From Oscillospiraceae bacterium (GTDB lineage: Bacteria; Bacillota; Clostridia; Oscillospirales; Ruminococcaceae): a DNA stretch of 64,000 bases. The position numbers and the translations under genes were made by a program. A model generated the notes under the pieces. That model made no database searches. It saw nothing but the letters and a program-made list of their open reading frames with translations, and was not told the origin of the DNA. This document shows, one piece after another, positions 17,213 through 25,995 of this stretch; positions within the stretch are counted from its first letter, which is position 1; the number at the start of each line of letters is the position of its first letter. The stretch lies in the NCBI GenBank assembly GCA_017432285.1, contig JAFRJM010000042.1, positions 1-64,000 of the forward strand, in the 5' to 3' direction.

Positions 17213-19594
17213 ATGAATGCACCTTTTTCCTGGATAAAAGAATATACAGATATTGATGATATCAGTGTCAAAGAACTTTGCGATGCACTTACTCTGTCCG
17301 GAAGCAAAGTCGAACGTACGACTTGCGAAGCTGACAGTATCAGCAATGTAGTTACGGGCAAAGTTCTTGAGATGCACAGACATCCGAACAGTGACCATCT
17401 ATGGGTATGTTCTGTTGATGTCGGAACCGATTCGCATATTCAGATAGTTACCGGAGCCCAGAATGTAAATGAAGGAGATGTGGTTCCTGTTGCTCTGGAC
17501 GGAAGCTCACTTCCTAATGGCACCGTGATCAAAAGCGGTAAACTGCGCGGCGAATTAAGTGAAGGCATGATGTGCTCTCTCGGTGAACTTGGACTGACCA
17601 CTCATGATTTTCCTGAATGCATAGAGGACGGAATAGCGATCCTCAAAAAAGAAACACCTATCGGAGAAGATATATGTAAAGTTCTCGGATTGGATGATGT
17701 GAGCATCGAGTTTGAGATCACTTCGAACCGTCCGGACTGCATGTGTGTATCCGGCCTAGGGAGAGAAACAGCTGCTACATTCCGCAGACCTTTCCGTTTC
17801 CCTGCTCCAGAAGTTAAAAAATCTACTGGCGATGTGACTGAATATCTGCGCGTCATTAACGATACACCTGAAAACTGTCTTAGATACTGCGGAGCTATCG
17901 TAAAGAACGTTCGTGTTAAACCTTCACCCGAATGGATGCGACACAGACTTCGTCTTTGCGGAGTCCGTCCTATTAACAATATTGTCGATATAACTAACTA
18001 TGTAATGCTCGAGTATAATCAGCCAATGCATGCTTTCGATTACAGGAACGTCAAAGACGGCACCATAATCGTAAGACAGGCTAATGAAGGCGAACACATT
18101 GTCACTCTTGACGATATAGACCGCACTCTGACACCGGATATGATGATAATAGCCGATTCGGAGAAGCCTATCGCAGTAGCTGGAATCATGGGCGGAGAAT
18201 ACAGCGGAACATACGATGACACTAATACAGTAATATTCGAGTCTGCATGCTTCAACGGAATAAATGTACGTCTCACTGAAAGCTCTCTTGGAATGCGCAC
18301 TGAATCTTCAATCCGTTTTGAGAAGGAGCTTGATCCCGAGAATACTCTTCCTGCTATTACACGTGCTCTTCAGCTGGTAGAGGAACTTGATGCAGGAGAC
18401 GTTGTTTCCGGTATCATCGATGTCCGCGGAAACATCCCGGAAAGAAAACATCTGCCTCTCGAGCCTGATAAGATCAACAAGTTCTTAGGTATCGATCTGA
18501 CAACTGATGAGATGGTTCGAATCCTTACCTCTCTTGAGTTTGAGGTATCCGATGATCTTATCGTCACACCTCCGACATTCCGCGGTGATATCCTTCTTAT
18601 GAACGATATCGCGGAAGAGATAGCAAGGATATACGGATATGACAATATCCCGAATACCATAATGAAAGGTACTGCTACTGCAAAGCCAACTGACCGTCAG
18701 TCATTTGATAAAGCTCTTGCCCTGAGACTGGTCAGTGCCGGTCTGTACGAAACAAAAACGTACTCATTTATGGGTACCAGGACTCTTGACATGATTGGCG
18801 AGCCAGAGGACAGCTCGTTAAGGAATGTGGTAAAGATAAGTAACCCGTTCGGAGATGACACTGCTTATATGCGTTCAACGATGCTTCCTTCTATGCTTGA
18901 AGTCGTGGCCAAAAACGCCAATGCACGCGTTCCTTCTGCCTCACTGTTTGAGATCGGTGTTGTTTTCAGAGCTAAAGATGATGTAAACGTTCTTCCTGAT
19001 GAGCCCAAAGAGCTAGTTATAGCCAGCTACAATGATCTTGACTTCTTTGGGATTAAAGGAATTGTTGAAGATCTGTGTGAATACTTCAACACAGACGAAC
19101 TCCGCTGTGAACCTCTGACAGATGGCTTGCAGTATCACCCCGGAAAAGCTGCAACACTGTACGTTGGCGATACTAAGATAGGTACACTTGGTGAATTGCT
19201 TCCTAAGATCGCATCCAACTTCAACATAAAGGAAAAAGTCACTGTCGCTCAGATATCTGTTGAAGACCTTTACGCCGTCAAGGGCGAAACAAAAAGATTT
19301 ACTCCTCTTCCCAAATATCCTGCACTGACAAGAGACCTAGCACTTGTTGTGGATCTTGAGACACCTAGTTCTTCACTTGAAAAACTGATACGCAAAGCCT
19401 GCGGAGACATTCTTGAATCTATTAGTGTCTTTGACGTATATACAGGAGAAAAGGTTGAAAAAGGAAAGAAGAGCATTGCTTATAGCCTCAAACTGCGTCA
19501 TACTGATAGGACTCTTAAAGACGACGAAGCAGATGAGGCTATTAAGAACGCTCTAAGTGAACTTGAAACGATAGGAGCTGTAATACGCTCGTAA
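17213..19594 (+). CDS. pheT: Phenylalanine--tRNA ligase, beta subunit
   Basis: 793 residues, full bacterial length. Domains in order: N-terminal core, EMAP-type tRNA-binding domain (about 40-150, HPNSDHLWVCSVDVG), B3/B4 editing domain (about 205-390), B5 domain (about 400-470), catalytic-like core, and the C-terminal FDX-ACB anticodon-binding domain (KYPALTRDLALVVD to the end). Co-transcribed with pheS and so controlled by the same T-box. Shine-Dalgarno AAGGAGG is clear. Confidence 0.97.
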   Translation: MNAPFSWIKEYTDIDDISVKELCDALTLSGSKVERTTCEADSISNVVTGKVLEMHRHPNSDHLWVCSVDVGTDSHIQIVTGAQNVNEGDVVPVALDGSSLPNGTVIKSGKLRGELSEGMMCSLGELGLTTHDFPECIEDGIAILKKETPIGEDICKVLGLDDVSIEFEITSNRPDCMCVSGLGRETAATFRRPFRFPAPEVKKSTGDVTEYLRVINDTPENCLRYCGAIVKNVRVKPSPEWMRHRLRLCGVRPINNIVDITNYVMLEYNQPMHAFDYRNVKDGTIIVRQANEGEHIVTLDDIDRTLTPDMMIIADSEKPIAVAGIMGGEYSGTYDDTNTVIFESACFNGINVRLTESSLGMRTESSIRFEKELDPENTLPAITRALQLVEELDAGDVVSGIIDVRGNIPERKHLPLEPDKINKFLGIDLTTDEMVRILTSLEFEVSDDLIVTPPTFRGDILLMNDIAEEIARIYGYDNIPNTIMKGTATAKPTDRQSFDKALALRLVSAGLYETKTYSFMGTRTLDMIGEPEDSSLRNVVKISNPFGDDTAYMRSTMLPSMLEVVAKNANARVPSASLFEIGVVFRAKDDVNVLPDEPKELVIASYNDLDFFGIKGIVEDLCEYFNTDELRCEPLTDGLQYHPGKAATLYVGDTKIGTLGELLPKIASNFNIKEKVTVAQISVEDLYAVKGETKRFTPLPKYPALTRDLALVVDLETPSSSLEKLIRKACGDILESISVFDVYTGEKVEKGKKSIAYSLKLRHTDRTLKDDEADEAIKNALSELETIGAVIRS

Positions 19595-19595
19595 C

Positions 19596-19624
19596 TTGCG
19601 CCGTATTGGGAATTAGTGTATTCT
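19596..19624 (+). promoter_or_regulatory. Possible promoter of ireB
   Basis: TTGCGC (19596-19601), 17-base spacer, TATTCT (19619-19624), located right after the pheT stop. Moderate match only; ireB may instead be read through from pheT since no terminator separates them. Confidence 0.4.
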
Positions 19625-19650
19625 TATTTTTGCAAAGGAGATGATAGACA

Positions 19651-19893
19651 ATGCAAGACAAAACAATGATCTTCACATTGGAAGATGAACAGGATCGCAT
19701 CATCCGCGAAAAACTTACGATTGTTTATAATGCCTTGAAAGAAAAAGGATACAACCCTGTTAACCAGATCGTTGGATACCTTCTTACTGAGGACCCGACA
19801 TATATCACCACATACAACAGTGCTCGCTCTGTCATGCACTCCATGGATCGTGATGATATTCTTGTTGCTATGGTCAAAAACTTCATTGTCTAA
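19651..19893 (+). CDS. ireB: IreB family regulatory phosphoprotein (UPF0297)
   Basis: 80 residues, matching the UPF0297 family throughout (YNALKEKGYNPVNQIVGYLL; DPTYITTYNSAR). In Enterococcus faecalis IreB is phosphorylated by the PASTA kinase IreK on N-terminal threonines and tunes cephalosporin resistance; a Thr is present early here (residue 5). In most Firmicutes it lies before ruvX; here the ruvX gene is replaced by a small unknown gene. AAAGGAG precedes the ATG. Confidence 0.92.
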   Translation: MQDKTMIFTLEDEQDRIIREKLTIVYNALKEKGYNPVNQIVGYLLTEDPTYITTYNSARSVMHSMDRDDILVAMVKNFIV

Positions 19894-19903
19894 CGGAGGA
19901 AAT

Positions 19904-20185
19904 ATGGCAGAACAAAGCTTGATGTATAAAGGTAAGCCTTTGGCAAGAAAAGGCAATGATATCTATTATGGTGACCCGGATGCACCGTATGTCATTTATC
20001 TTCAGGTCTTAACATCTGAAAAACAAAACGATGTTGATGTTGCTACTCGCGTTCAGGTCATGCTTTTATCTACAGATGTTTCACTTAGCTTAAAAGACAG
20101 GATAGTTCGTGTTAGCGAAAAGAACAGTCTTTATAGTGCATTGGATATCGGTTTTGTATGGCTCGAGCGTGCTTTGAAAGGATAA
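19904..20185 (+). CDS. Hypothetical protein downstream of ireB
   Basis: 93 residues from an ATG with CGGAGG six to seven bases upstream, ten bases after the ireB stop. The protein is soluble, mixed alpha/beta in appearance, with no Cys or recognisable motif; it starts MAEQSLMYKGKPLARKGN and has a segment VQVMLLSTDVSLSLKDRIV. I do not recognise a named family. Tight spacing after ireB and a shared terminator suggest one transcript. Confidence 0.75.
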   Translation: MAEQSLMYKGKPLARKGNDIYYGDPDAPYVIYLQVLTSEKQNDVDVATRVQVMLLSTDVSLSLKDRIVRVSEKNSLYSALDIGFVWLERALKG

Positions 20186-20201
20186 CATCGATAACACAAA
20201 T

Positions 20202-20236
20202 TCAAAGGAGGGATGATCATCATCCCTCCTTTTTAT
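20202..20236. terminator. Bidirectional rho-independent terminator
   Basis: AAAGGAGGGATGAT pairs with ATCATCCCTCCTTT around a minimal centre and has a T-run on the plus side and A-run on the other. It separates the convergent ireB unit (+) and SGNH gene (-). Confidence 0.9.
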
Positions 20237-20246
20237 GCTCAATTTT

Positions 20247-22577
20247 TCATCCGGTTCCTTCGCCTTCAGAAGTAGTTGGATCTGGTTCTAAAGCTGGAAT
20301 ATCTTCTTCTTGATGTGCATCACATTGAGTACAATCACGATGCCTATGGCCTGGAACTCCTACTTGAGGTTCTGCATCAACAACCCAATCTCCCCATGGG
20401 TGCTCAAGTGCAGGAGTGTCTCGTAGCACAGGATCCGGTTCACCACAACCACTGCATTTATATTGTGCTTTTCCACCATGCGTACAAGTGGCTTCTTCTA
20501 CTGTCTTATCAAAAACAGAATAATCATGGGCTAACTTGTCTATATCTCGAAGCACAGGATCCAGCTCACCACATCTACTGCATTTGTATTGTGCCTTTCC
20601 ACCATGTGTACAAGTGGCTTCTTCTACAGCCTTATCAAAAACAGAATAATCATGTCCTAATTCAGAAATAGATTCCTCGTATGTCTCATCGCATCTACTG
20701 CATTTAGACTTTTTAAACCCCTTTTCCTTACAAGTCGGGTCTTTACTTTCTATAATAACAGAAAAATCATGCCCTAGTTTCTCAATAGTTGTAGTCTGTT
20801 CAAAACCACAAATCTTACACTTTGCTGATTTCTTTCCTTCTTTCTCACATGTTGGCTCTTCAATAACAGTGCTTTCACCCCATTCATGATCAGAATCACC
20901 ATGCTTTACATCGTACTCCTTACCACATAGAGTACATTTAACTTTCATAGTGCCATTCGTTTTATCATAATCATGGGCCGTAGACATGTCATATTCATGA
21001 TCAAGCTTATCAACAGTAGTAACTGTCTTTTTACCACACACCTTACATACCATCGTCTTTGAACCTGGCTGTGTACAAGTCGGGGCTACTTCATCCTGAA
21101 CCTGGAAATCATGTTTACAAACTTCTTTAACTGTAACAGTGAATACATAACCGCCGTCATCGGTTGCTTTATATGAAATAGCAACTTGGGCTTTTTCCTT
21201 ATTTTTAACCTGGCTATAAACAGAACTAAAGAGGGATTTTCCTGTGCTCTCCTCAGAATCTTTTACTGCATCAGCTTTAGAGATAGTGAATCTGTAGGAT
21301 TCAGGTTCCTTGTAATTTTCTTCTTTCTCCCCTTCTTTAGTCTTTTTATAATCAATAAATCCTGCTTCATAGAAAGATTCCATAGCAGAAGTAACAACAA
21401 TGTCACATTGATACTGATATACATCTACCGGAGCCGGGGCCTGTTTACGTGTTAGCTTTGCTGTGATCTCAGGTCTTGTGTCTTCTGTGAGCAATGCATG
21501 TGTACGAACATATTCCAGAAGCTTTTCATATGCCTTTTGCTCAAGATGAATTCCGTCAGATGTAATATATTCACTCTTGCAGTGTCCGTCCTGATCGCGC
21601 CATACATCTTCAGTAACATTGAGATAATGCAGCCCACGATCCTCACACATCTTAATTAGTGCATTGTTAAACGTATAAACCTTTTTATAGTCCACCATCC
21701 TATACCCGGATGGCAGATCTTTTCCTATCGGAGGAATAGATTGAATGATGATGTCTGCATACGGATATGCTTCCTGAATAGCGTCTATAGCTTCCTCGTA
21801 GTTTTCTATAAAACTATCAACTGTACCGGCAACCAGGTTGTTAGTACCGAAGTTCATTATAATCGTTTTTGGCTGCATGATCTTGACAGCAGCAGGAATA
21901 GTGATCGGGCTGGATTTTTCTACAAAGTACACAACGTTTCCGCCACGAACGCTTTGAACGCCCATGCCATCTACACCGATAACATGATCAAGATCAAGCA
22001 AATGGAGCATATACATACGGTTATAGTTACTATCACCTATGAAGAGCAGATCTTCCATGTATTCATCGCCGGCTTCTTCTGTCAGCTGAAGAACAGTAGC
22101 ATTTTGTTCTGTAACAGTATTTTCGACAGGGGTATCAGAAGGTTTAGGATTAACATTAGAAGAACCATTCCCATTGTTTGATGGTGCAGGTGTTTTATCT
22201 CCAATAGAGGAAAAATAGGAATAGCCCAACACACCAGCAATTCCCAAAATAATAAGTAAACCCAAAACAAACGCTATTTTACCTGCAGTGGAAAACTGAC
22301 TCATAAAACCTTTTGACGACTTTTTCCCTTTATTCTCTGCTTCGTCTGATTCTTCTACTAATTCCACTGAATCAGCGTCTATTTCAATAAAATCCTCTGA
22401 TGCATCATCAACCTGCAAAGTCTCATCTTTCTCGATAATATCTTCAGCGTCATAGACCACAGTATCTACATCTTCCTCAACAGAATCAAAAAATGAGCTC
22501 AGTTTTTCTTCATTAGCAGGAATACTGGGAGTCATATTCTCCTCATCACGTACTCTGAAAATCTTTTTCTCTTCCAT
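20247..22577 (-). CDS. Membrane-anchored extracellular SGNH/GDSL hydrolase with C-terminal CxxC repeats
   Basis: 776 residues. An acidic cytoplasmic N terminus (1-98) is followed by one membrane helix (about 100-122), an Asn/Pro/Ser linker, and an SGNH-type esterase domain (about 165-365) with FIGDSN (catalytic Ser near 183), NFGTNN (near 242-247) and SDGIHL (catalytic Asp/His near 341-344). The C-terminal 290 residues consist of repeated modules with paired CxxC motifs and GHDY/GHDF ends, including two 42-residue copies almost identical at DNA level. Probably acts on acylated wall or surface glycans; inference only. Start ATG has GGAG upstream. Confidence 0.85.
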   Translation of the reverse strand: MEEKKIFRVRDEENMTPSIPANEEKLSSFFDSVEEDVDTVVYDAEDIIEKDETLQVDDASEDFIEIDADSVELVEESDEAENKGKKSSKGFMSQFSTAGKIAFVLGLLIILGIAGVLGYSYFSSIGDKTPAPSNNGNGSSNVNPKPSDTPVENTVTEQNATVLQLTEEAGDEYMEDLLFIGDSNYNRMYMLHLLDLDHVIGVDGMGVQSVRGGNVVYFVEKSSPITIPAAVKIMQPKTIIMNFGTNNLVAGTVDSFIENYEEAIDAIQEAYPYADIIIQSIPPIGKDLPSGYRMVDYKKVYTFNNALIKMCEDRGLHYLNVTEDVWRDQDGHCKSEYITSDGIHLEQKAYEKLLEYVRTHALLTEDTRPEITAKLTRKQAPAPVDVYQYQCDIVVTSAMESFYEAGFIDYKKTKEGEKEENYKEPESYRFTISKADAVKDSEESTGKSLFSSVYSQVKNKEKAQVAISYKATDDGGYVFTVTVKEVCKHDFQVQDEVAPTCTQPGSKTMVCKVCGKKTVTTVDKLDHEYDMSTAHDYDKTNGTMKVKCTLCGKEYDVKHGDSDHEWGESTVIEEPTCEKEGKKSAKCKICGFEQTTTIEKLGHDFSVIIESKDPTCKEKGFKKSKCSRCDETYEESISELGHDYSVFDKAVEEATCTHGGKAQYKCSRCGELDPVLRDIDKLAHDYSVFDKTVEEATCTHGGKAQYKCSGCGEPDPVLRDTPALEHPWGDWVVDAEPQVGVPGHRHRDCTQCDAHQEEDIPALEPDPTTSEGEGTG
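20403..20654 (-). repeat. Two tandem 126-bp coding repeats
   Basis: Copy 1 at 20529-20654 and copy 2 at 20403-20528 each encode a 42-residue unit starting HDYSVFDK and containing TCTHGGKAQYKC and CGE-DPVLRD. They differ at a few bases only, indicating recent in-frame duplication. Confidence 0.9.
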
Positions 22578-22609
22578 AATCGCTCCAGTTATGTTTAATT
22601 CTGAATATA

Positions 22610-22642
22610 AGAAAACAACGCCTTCATTTGTACGAAGGCGTT
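22610..22642 (-). terminator. Rho-independent terminator of the efp operon
   Basis: Minus strand: AACGCCTTC-N8-GAAGGCGTT followed by GTTTTCTT. It lies between the CD1247-like gene and the SGNH gene. Confidence 0.8.
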
Positions 22643-22653
22643 ATCTCATTCAA

Positions 22654-23085
22654 TCAGTCTTCGTCAGAATAATCATCTTCATCGAAGAGTTCAAATTTAA
22701 TTTCATGACCGCAGAAAGGGCATTTGAGATTATTACCATTCAGAAGTGTATCTTCGTCTATAGAGAAAGATCTGCCGCATTCAGGGCAATCGACCTCATA
22801 CAACGGGTCATCATCTTCGTCATAATCGTCTTCATCATCGAAGTCATAATCTTCATCATCAAAAAGGACATCGAGGTCATCTTCGATATCAGCAACCTCA
22901 TCCTCAAGTTCATCGACCTGATCATAAAGAGCTGTCAGATCATCATCACATTCTGAAAGGACCTGAGCCATATCGTCAACAACTTCAATCAAAGCTTTAA
23001 AGATCTTTTCCTCTTTTTCCCCGAGTTTAAGATCGCTGCCTTCGATCAAACCTTTAAGATATGCAACCTTTTCTGTAATATTCAT
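22654..23085 (-). CDS. CD1247 N-terminal-domain protein with acidic linker and zinc ribbon
   Basis: 143 residues. An N-terminal helical domain (MNITEKVAYLKGLIEG...) matches the small clostridial CD1247-type family. A very acidic Asp/Glu stretch (about 65-95) follows, then a zinc ribbon made of CPECG and CPFCG (about 99-125), then an acidic tail. Function unknown. It starts three bases after the efp stop, an arrangement I associate with Clostridia, so a translation-related role is possible but unproven. Confidence 0.8.
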   Translation of the reverse strand: MNITEKVAYLKGLIEGSDLKLGEKEEKIFKALIEVVDDMAQVLSECDDDLTALYDQVDELEDEVADIEDDLDVLFDDEDYDFDDEDDYDEDDDPLYEVDCPECGRSFSIDEDTLLNGNNLKCPFCGHEIKFELFDEDDYSDED

Positions 23086-23088
23086 GTC

Positions 23089-23646
23089 TTATGCTCTCCC
23101 CATGTATTCTCCGGTACGAGTATCCACCTGGATAACATCGCCCTCATTGATGAACAAAGGAACACGAACCTCAGCACCTGTTTCAACAGTTGCAGGTTTG
23201 AGAGTGTTTGTAGCTGTATTTCCCTTTACTCCCGGTTCGGTAGCTGTAACCGTAACATTGACGAAGTTCGGAGGCTCAATGCCAAACACCTTGCCTTTGT
23301 AGGACAAGAGCTTGCAAACATCATTTTCTTTGACATACTTGAATGAATCAGGAAGGTCTGCAGCTGCAACCGGTTCCATTTCATATGTCTCAGAATCCAT
23401 AAAGTAGTACATGTCACCATCATTGTAACTGTACTGCATATCTCTTCTTTCAATAAAAGCCTGCTCAAACTTGTCAGTAGGGCTGTATGTTCTCTCTAAA
23501 ATACCGCCGGTAATGACATTTCTGATTTTGGTGCGGACGAATGCGGCACCTTTACCAGGCTTAACATGCTGGAACTCAACAACCTGATATACGTTGCCGT
23601 CTTCCTCAAAACTTAAACCATTTCTAAAATCGCCTGCAGAAATCAT
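23089..23646 (-). CDS. efp: Elongation factor P
   Basis: 185 residues, three-domain EF-P. It binds between the P and E sites and promotes peptide bonds at polyproline stretches. The domain I tip loop is KPGKGAAF with Lys32, the position modified in other bacteria, and the domain III signature ([21 protein letters not shown]) is intact at the end. Lies between a proline peptidase gene and the CD1247-like gene, a common Firmicutes arrangement. GAGGTGATAAT precedes the ATG. Confidence 0.97.
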   Translation of the reverse strand: MISAGDFRNGLSFEEDGNVYQVVEFQHVKPGKGAAFVRTKIRNVITGGILERTYSPTDKFEQAFIERRDMQYSYNDGDMYYFMDSETYEMEPVAAADLPDSFKYVKENDVCKLLSYKGKVFGIEPPNFVNVTVTATEPGVKGNTATNTLKPATVETGAEVRVPLFINEGDVIQVDTRTGEYMGRA

Positions 23647-23723
23647 ATTATCACCTCATAAATAAATAGGTACAAAAACCACTAAAATATTATACATCAG
23701 TGTTATGTCGTAAGCAATACTGT

Positions 23724-24788
23724 TTAAAGCGTGATAAGCTTACGCTCACTTCCTGTCAGATTCTTATAACCTTTCTCTGTAATAAAGATCATATTCTCTA
23801 TTCTGACTCCGTATTTGCCTTCTATATAAATTCCGGGTTCGATTGTCATAATCGTGCCTGCCGGAAGAAGATCATGCCTGGCATAAGATGACATCGGTTT
23901 CTCATGAATATCCAGTCCAAGGGAATGTCCCAAAGAATGTCCAAAACATCCTTCATAACCCGCTTCATAAATGATATCGCGGGCTATTTTGTCCAGATAA
24001 TCTCCATATACTCCGGCTTTGGCTGCAGCCATCGAAGAAAGATGTGCATTGAGAACAGTATCATATATCCTTTTCTGCTCTTCTCCTACTTCTCCAACCG
24101 CAACAGTTCTTGTCATATCTGAACAGTAACCGCACAGTTTTGCACCGTAGTCCATAGTTACAAACTCACCGTTCTGAATAAGCTTATCACTTGGGACTGC
24201 ATGGGGCATCGAACCGTTCGTACCGGAAGCCACAATAGTCTCGAATGCAAGACCATCCGCACCCAGTTTTCTCATTGTATACTCTAACTCTGCTGCGACC
24301 TGTTTCTCAGAAACACCTGGTTTTATGAAGTTGAGTATCTCAAGAAAAGCAGCATCAGTAATTGCCTGTGCATCGCATATCATTTTTAACTCTTTGGGTT
24401 CTTTTATGGCCCTCTCCTGCTGGATAGCAGAAGATAATGTATCATCAGCAATGAAATGGACGGATCCCACATTTGCTTTTAATGCGTTGTATTCTGCCAA
24501 AGATATCTCTTCCTCGCACAGCACCTCATCTATTCCATGTCTGGAACACAATTCGCTGATCTGTTCATATAGTTTACCCTGGAGGATGACTTCCGCTCCA
24601 ACGACATTCTTCTTCGCTACTTCAATATATCTCGAATCGATTATAAAATATGCTGTATCGGGAAAAATGAGAAGGGTCCCTGCAGATGATAATAATTTCG
24701 ATAAGTACTCCCTATTCGTATCTGAGATCACTATCGCCCCTTTTGTATTAGCAGGAAGTTTGTTCCTCAGTTTTTCTATCCTGTTCAT
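23724..24788 (-). CDS. M24 family Xaa-Pro aminopeptidase
   Basis: 354 residues. It removes N-terminal residues ahead of proline from peptides in the cytoplasm. An N-terminal creatinase-like domain (1-125) is followed by the pita-bread catalytic domain with the metal ligands in FVTMDYGAKLCGYCSDMTRT, GHSLGHSLGLDIHE, TIEPGIY and GVRIENM. Its start overlaps the upstream TIM-barrel gene by four bases, and it lies 77 bases before efp, matching the yqhT-efp order of Bacillus. Confidence 0.93.
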   Translation of the reverse strand: MNRIEKLRNKLPANTKGAIVISDTNREYLSKLLSSAGTLLIFPDTAYFIIDSRYIEVAKKNVVGAEVILQGKLYEQISELCSRHGIDEVLCEEEISLAEYNALKANVGSVHFIADDTLSSAIQQERAIKEPKELKMICDAQAITDAAFLEILNFIKPGVSEKQVAAELEYTMRKLGADGLAFETIVASGTNGSMPHAVPSDKLIQNGEFVTMDYGAKLCGYCSDMTRTVAVGEVGEEQKRIYDTVLNAHLSSMAAAKAGVYGDYLDKIARDIIYEAGYEGCFGHSLGHSLGLDIHEKPMSSYARHDLLPAGTIMTIEPGIYIEGKYGVRIENMIFITEKGYKNLTGSERKLITL

Positions 24789-25645
24789 AGTAGATTCAAC
24801 TCCTCCTCATATATCATTTTCATCATTTTCGCGTCTTCAGCCTGGGTGCCGTCTGACTCACAGATGAATGTCGGCGCCCACCCTCGGGCTGCGATCTGTC
24901 TCATCAAAGGTCTTGGATCTGGTCCGTACATATTATCTTCAAAAGTCAAATGTCGTTTTTCTCCTTTTTCCGTATATTCTATTTTGGAAAAATGAGAGTG
25001 AAAATGACTTGCTCTTTCATATCCAAGACGATTCAGCATAGTGTCCAGAATGATCGAATAATCTTCTTCTGTTTTTATTCCGCCTAATGTTCTTGCGTTA
25101 AGATGTCCGAAATCAATACATGGAATAATCCTCTCATCAATAGAGCACAATTCCATTACTTCTTCCAGAGTCCCCAATTGCCCTATCTTTCCCATTGTTT
25201 CCGGACAGACAACAACATCAGTGAAACCTGCAGAATCCAATTCGTGAAGGCAATATTGCAATGTTTCTAAAGCTAAAGATAGCGCCTGCACTCTCGTCTG
25301 TTTGCCACAGGACCCAGAATGCACTACAAATCTTGCACCGCCAAGCCTTCTTATTGCATCAGCACTTTCCAAAAAGTATCTTGCACTCCCTTTTCGCTTT
25401 TCTTCTTCAACGCTGGACAGAGAGATATAATACGGTGCATGCAAACTCATAGCAACGCCATATTCTACAGATGCCGATCTGATCTTCTCAGCGACATCAT
25501 TACTGATACGCACTCCTCTGCCACATTGATACTCATACGCGTCCAATCCAAATTCACTGCAGTACTTAGGAGCATCGACTGTTGAAGTATATCCTTTTTC
25601 TGTAAAACTGTCCGAATTGCCTGCCGGCCCAAACTTAGGTTTCAT
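24785..25645 (-). CDS. Endonuclease IV-like TIM-barrel protein
   Basis: 286 residues of the AP-endonuclease-2/xylose-isomerase-like barrel. Residues matching the endonuclease IV tri-zinc site are visible: H69 (SLHAPY), H109 (VVHSG), E149 (CPETMGK), D178 and H181 (IDFGHLNA), H216 (HFHSHFSK), H232 and E263 (FICESDG). The Asp normally two residues before H232 is Lys230 here, so one ligand seems lost. Could be a DNA-repair nuclease, or a divergent member with another substrate. Own promoter at 25665-25694; AGGAGG-like GGAGG before the ATG. Confidence 0.8.
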   Translation of the reverse strand: MKPKFGPAGNSDSFTEKGYTSTVDAPKYCSEFGLDAYEYQCGRGVRISNDVAEKIRSASVEYGVAMSLHAPYYISLSSVEEEKRKGSARYFLESADAIRRLGGARFVVHSGSCGKQTRVQALSLALETLQYCLHELDSAGFTDVVVCPETMGKIGQLGTLEEVMELCSIDERIIPCIDFGHLNARTLGGIKTEEDYSIILDTMLNRLGYERASHFHSHFSKIEYTEKGEKRHLTFEDNMYGPDPRPLMRQIAARGWAPTFICESDGTQAEDAKMMKMIYEEELNLL

Positions 25646-25664
25646 TTCTTACCTCCATTTGTAG

Positions 25665-25694
25665 AGTATATCACGCGATGAATATACCTAACAA
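25665..25694 (-). promoter_or_regulatory. Promoter of the TIM-barrel/peptidase/efp unit
   Basis: Minus strand: TTGTTA (25689-25694), 18-base spacer ending TGA, TATACT (25665-25670). It lies immediately after the rpsU terminator. Confidence 0.6.
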
Positions 25695-25699
25695 CAGAC

Positions 25700-25729
25700 A
25701 CAAAAAGACCTCCGATAATCGGAGGTCTT
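25700..25729 (-). terminator. Rho-independent terminator of rpsU
   Basis: Minus strand: AAGACCTCCGA-TTA-TCGGAGGTCTT followed by TTTGTG. Confidence 0.88.
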
Positions 25730-25741
25730 AATTCAAATCAA

Positions 25742-25918
25742 TTATTTGAATTTGCGCTTGCGAGCAGCTTCTGCCTTCTTCTTACGACGGACAGAAGGTT
25801 TCTCATAATGTTCACGCTTGCGAACTTCGGCAAGGATTCCGGAGCGGGCGCATTGACGTTTAAAACGACGCAGAGCGCTGTCCAGGCTTTCGTTTTCCTT
25901 GACTCTGACTTCCGACAC
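25742..25918 (-). CDS. rpsU: 30S ribosomal protein S21
   Basis: 58 residues, the usual S21 length. It contains the conserved [18 protein letters not shown] segment, [14 protein letters not shown] and a basic tail. It sits near the 3' end of 16S rRNA and aids initiation. The start is GTG with GGGAGGG six bases upstream. It is transcribed alone from a near-consensus promoter (25958-25985). Confidence 0.97.
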   Translation of the reverse strand: MSEVRVKENESLDSALRRFKRQCARSGILAEVRKREHYEKPSVRRKKKAEAARKRKFK

Positions 25919-25957
25919 TTTTATCCCTCCCTTGCCAGTAAATTTTGCACGTTCCTT

Positions 25958-25985
25958 ATTATACCATCTAGCCGATTGGTGTCAA
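25958..25985 (-). promoter_or_regulatory. Strong promoter of rpsU
   Basis: Minus strand: perfect TTGACA (25980-25985), 16-base spacer, perfect TATAAT (25958-25963). It begins ten bases after the leuS stop. Confidence 0.88.
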
Positions 25986-25995
25986 GGCGATTTTC

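Noticed and set aside
20403-20654. Tandem 126-bp repeats considered as a CRISPR or mobile repeat
   Set aside because: The units are adjacent without spacers, in frame, and encode a protein module of the SGNH hydrolase.
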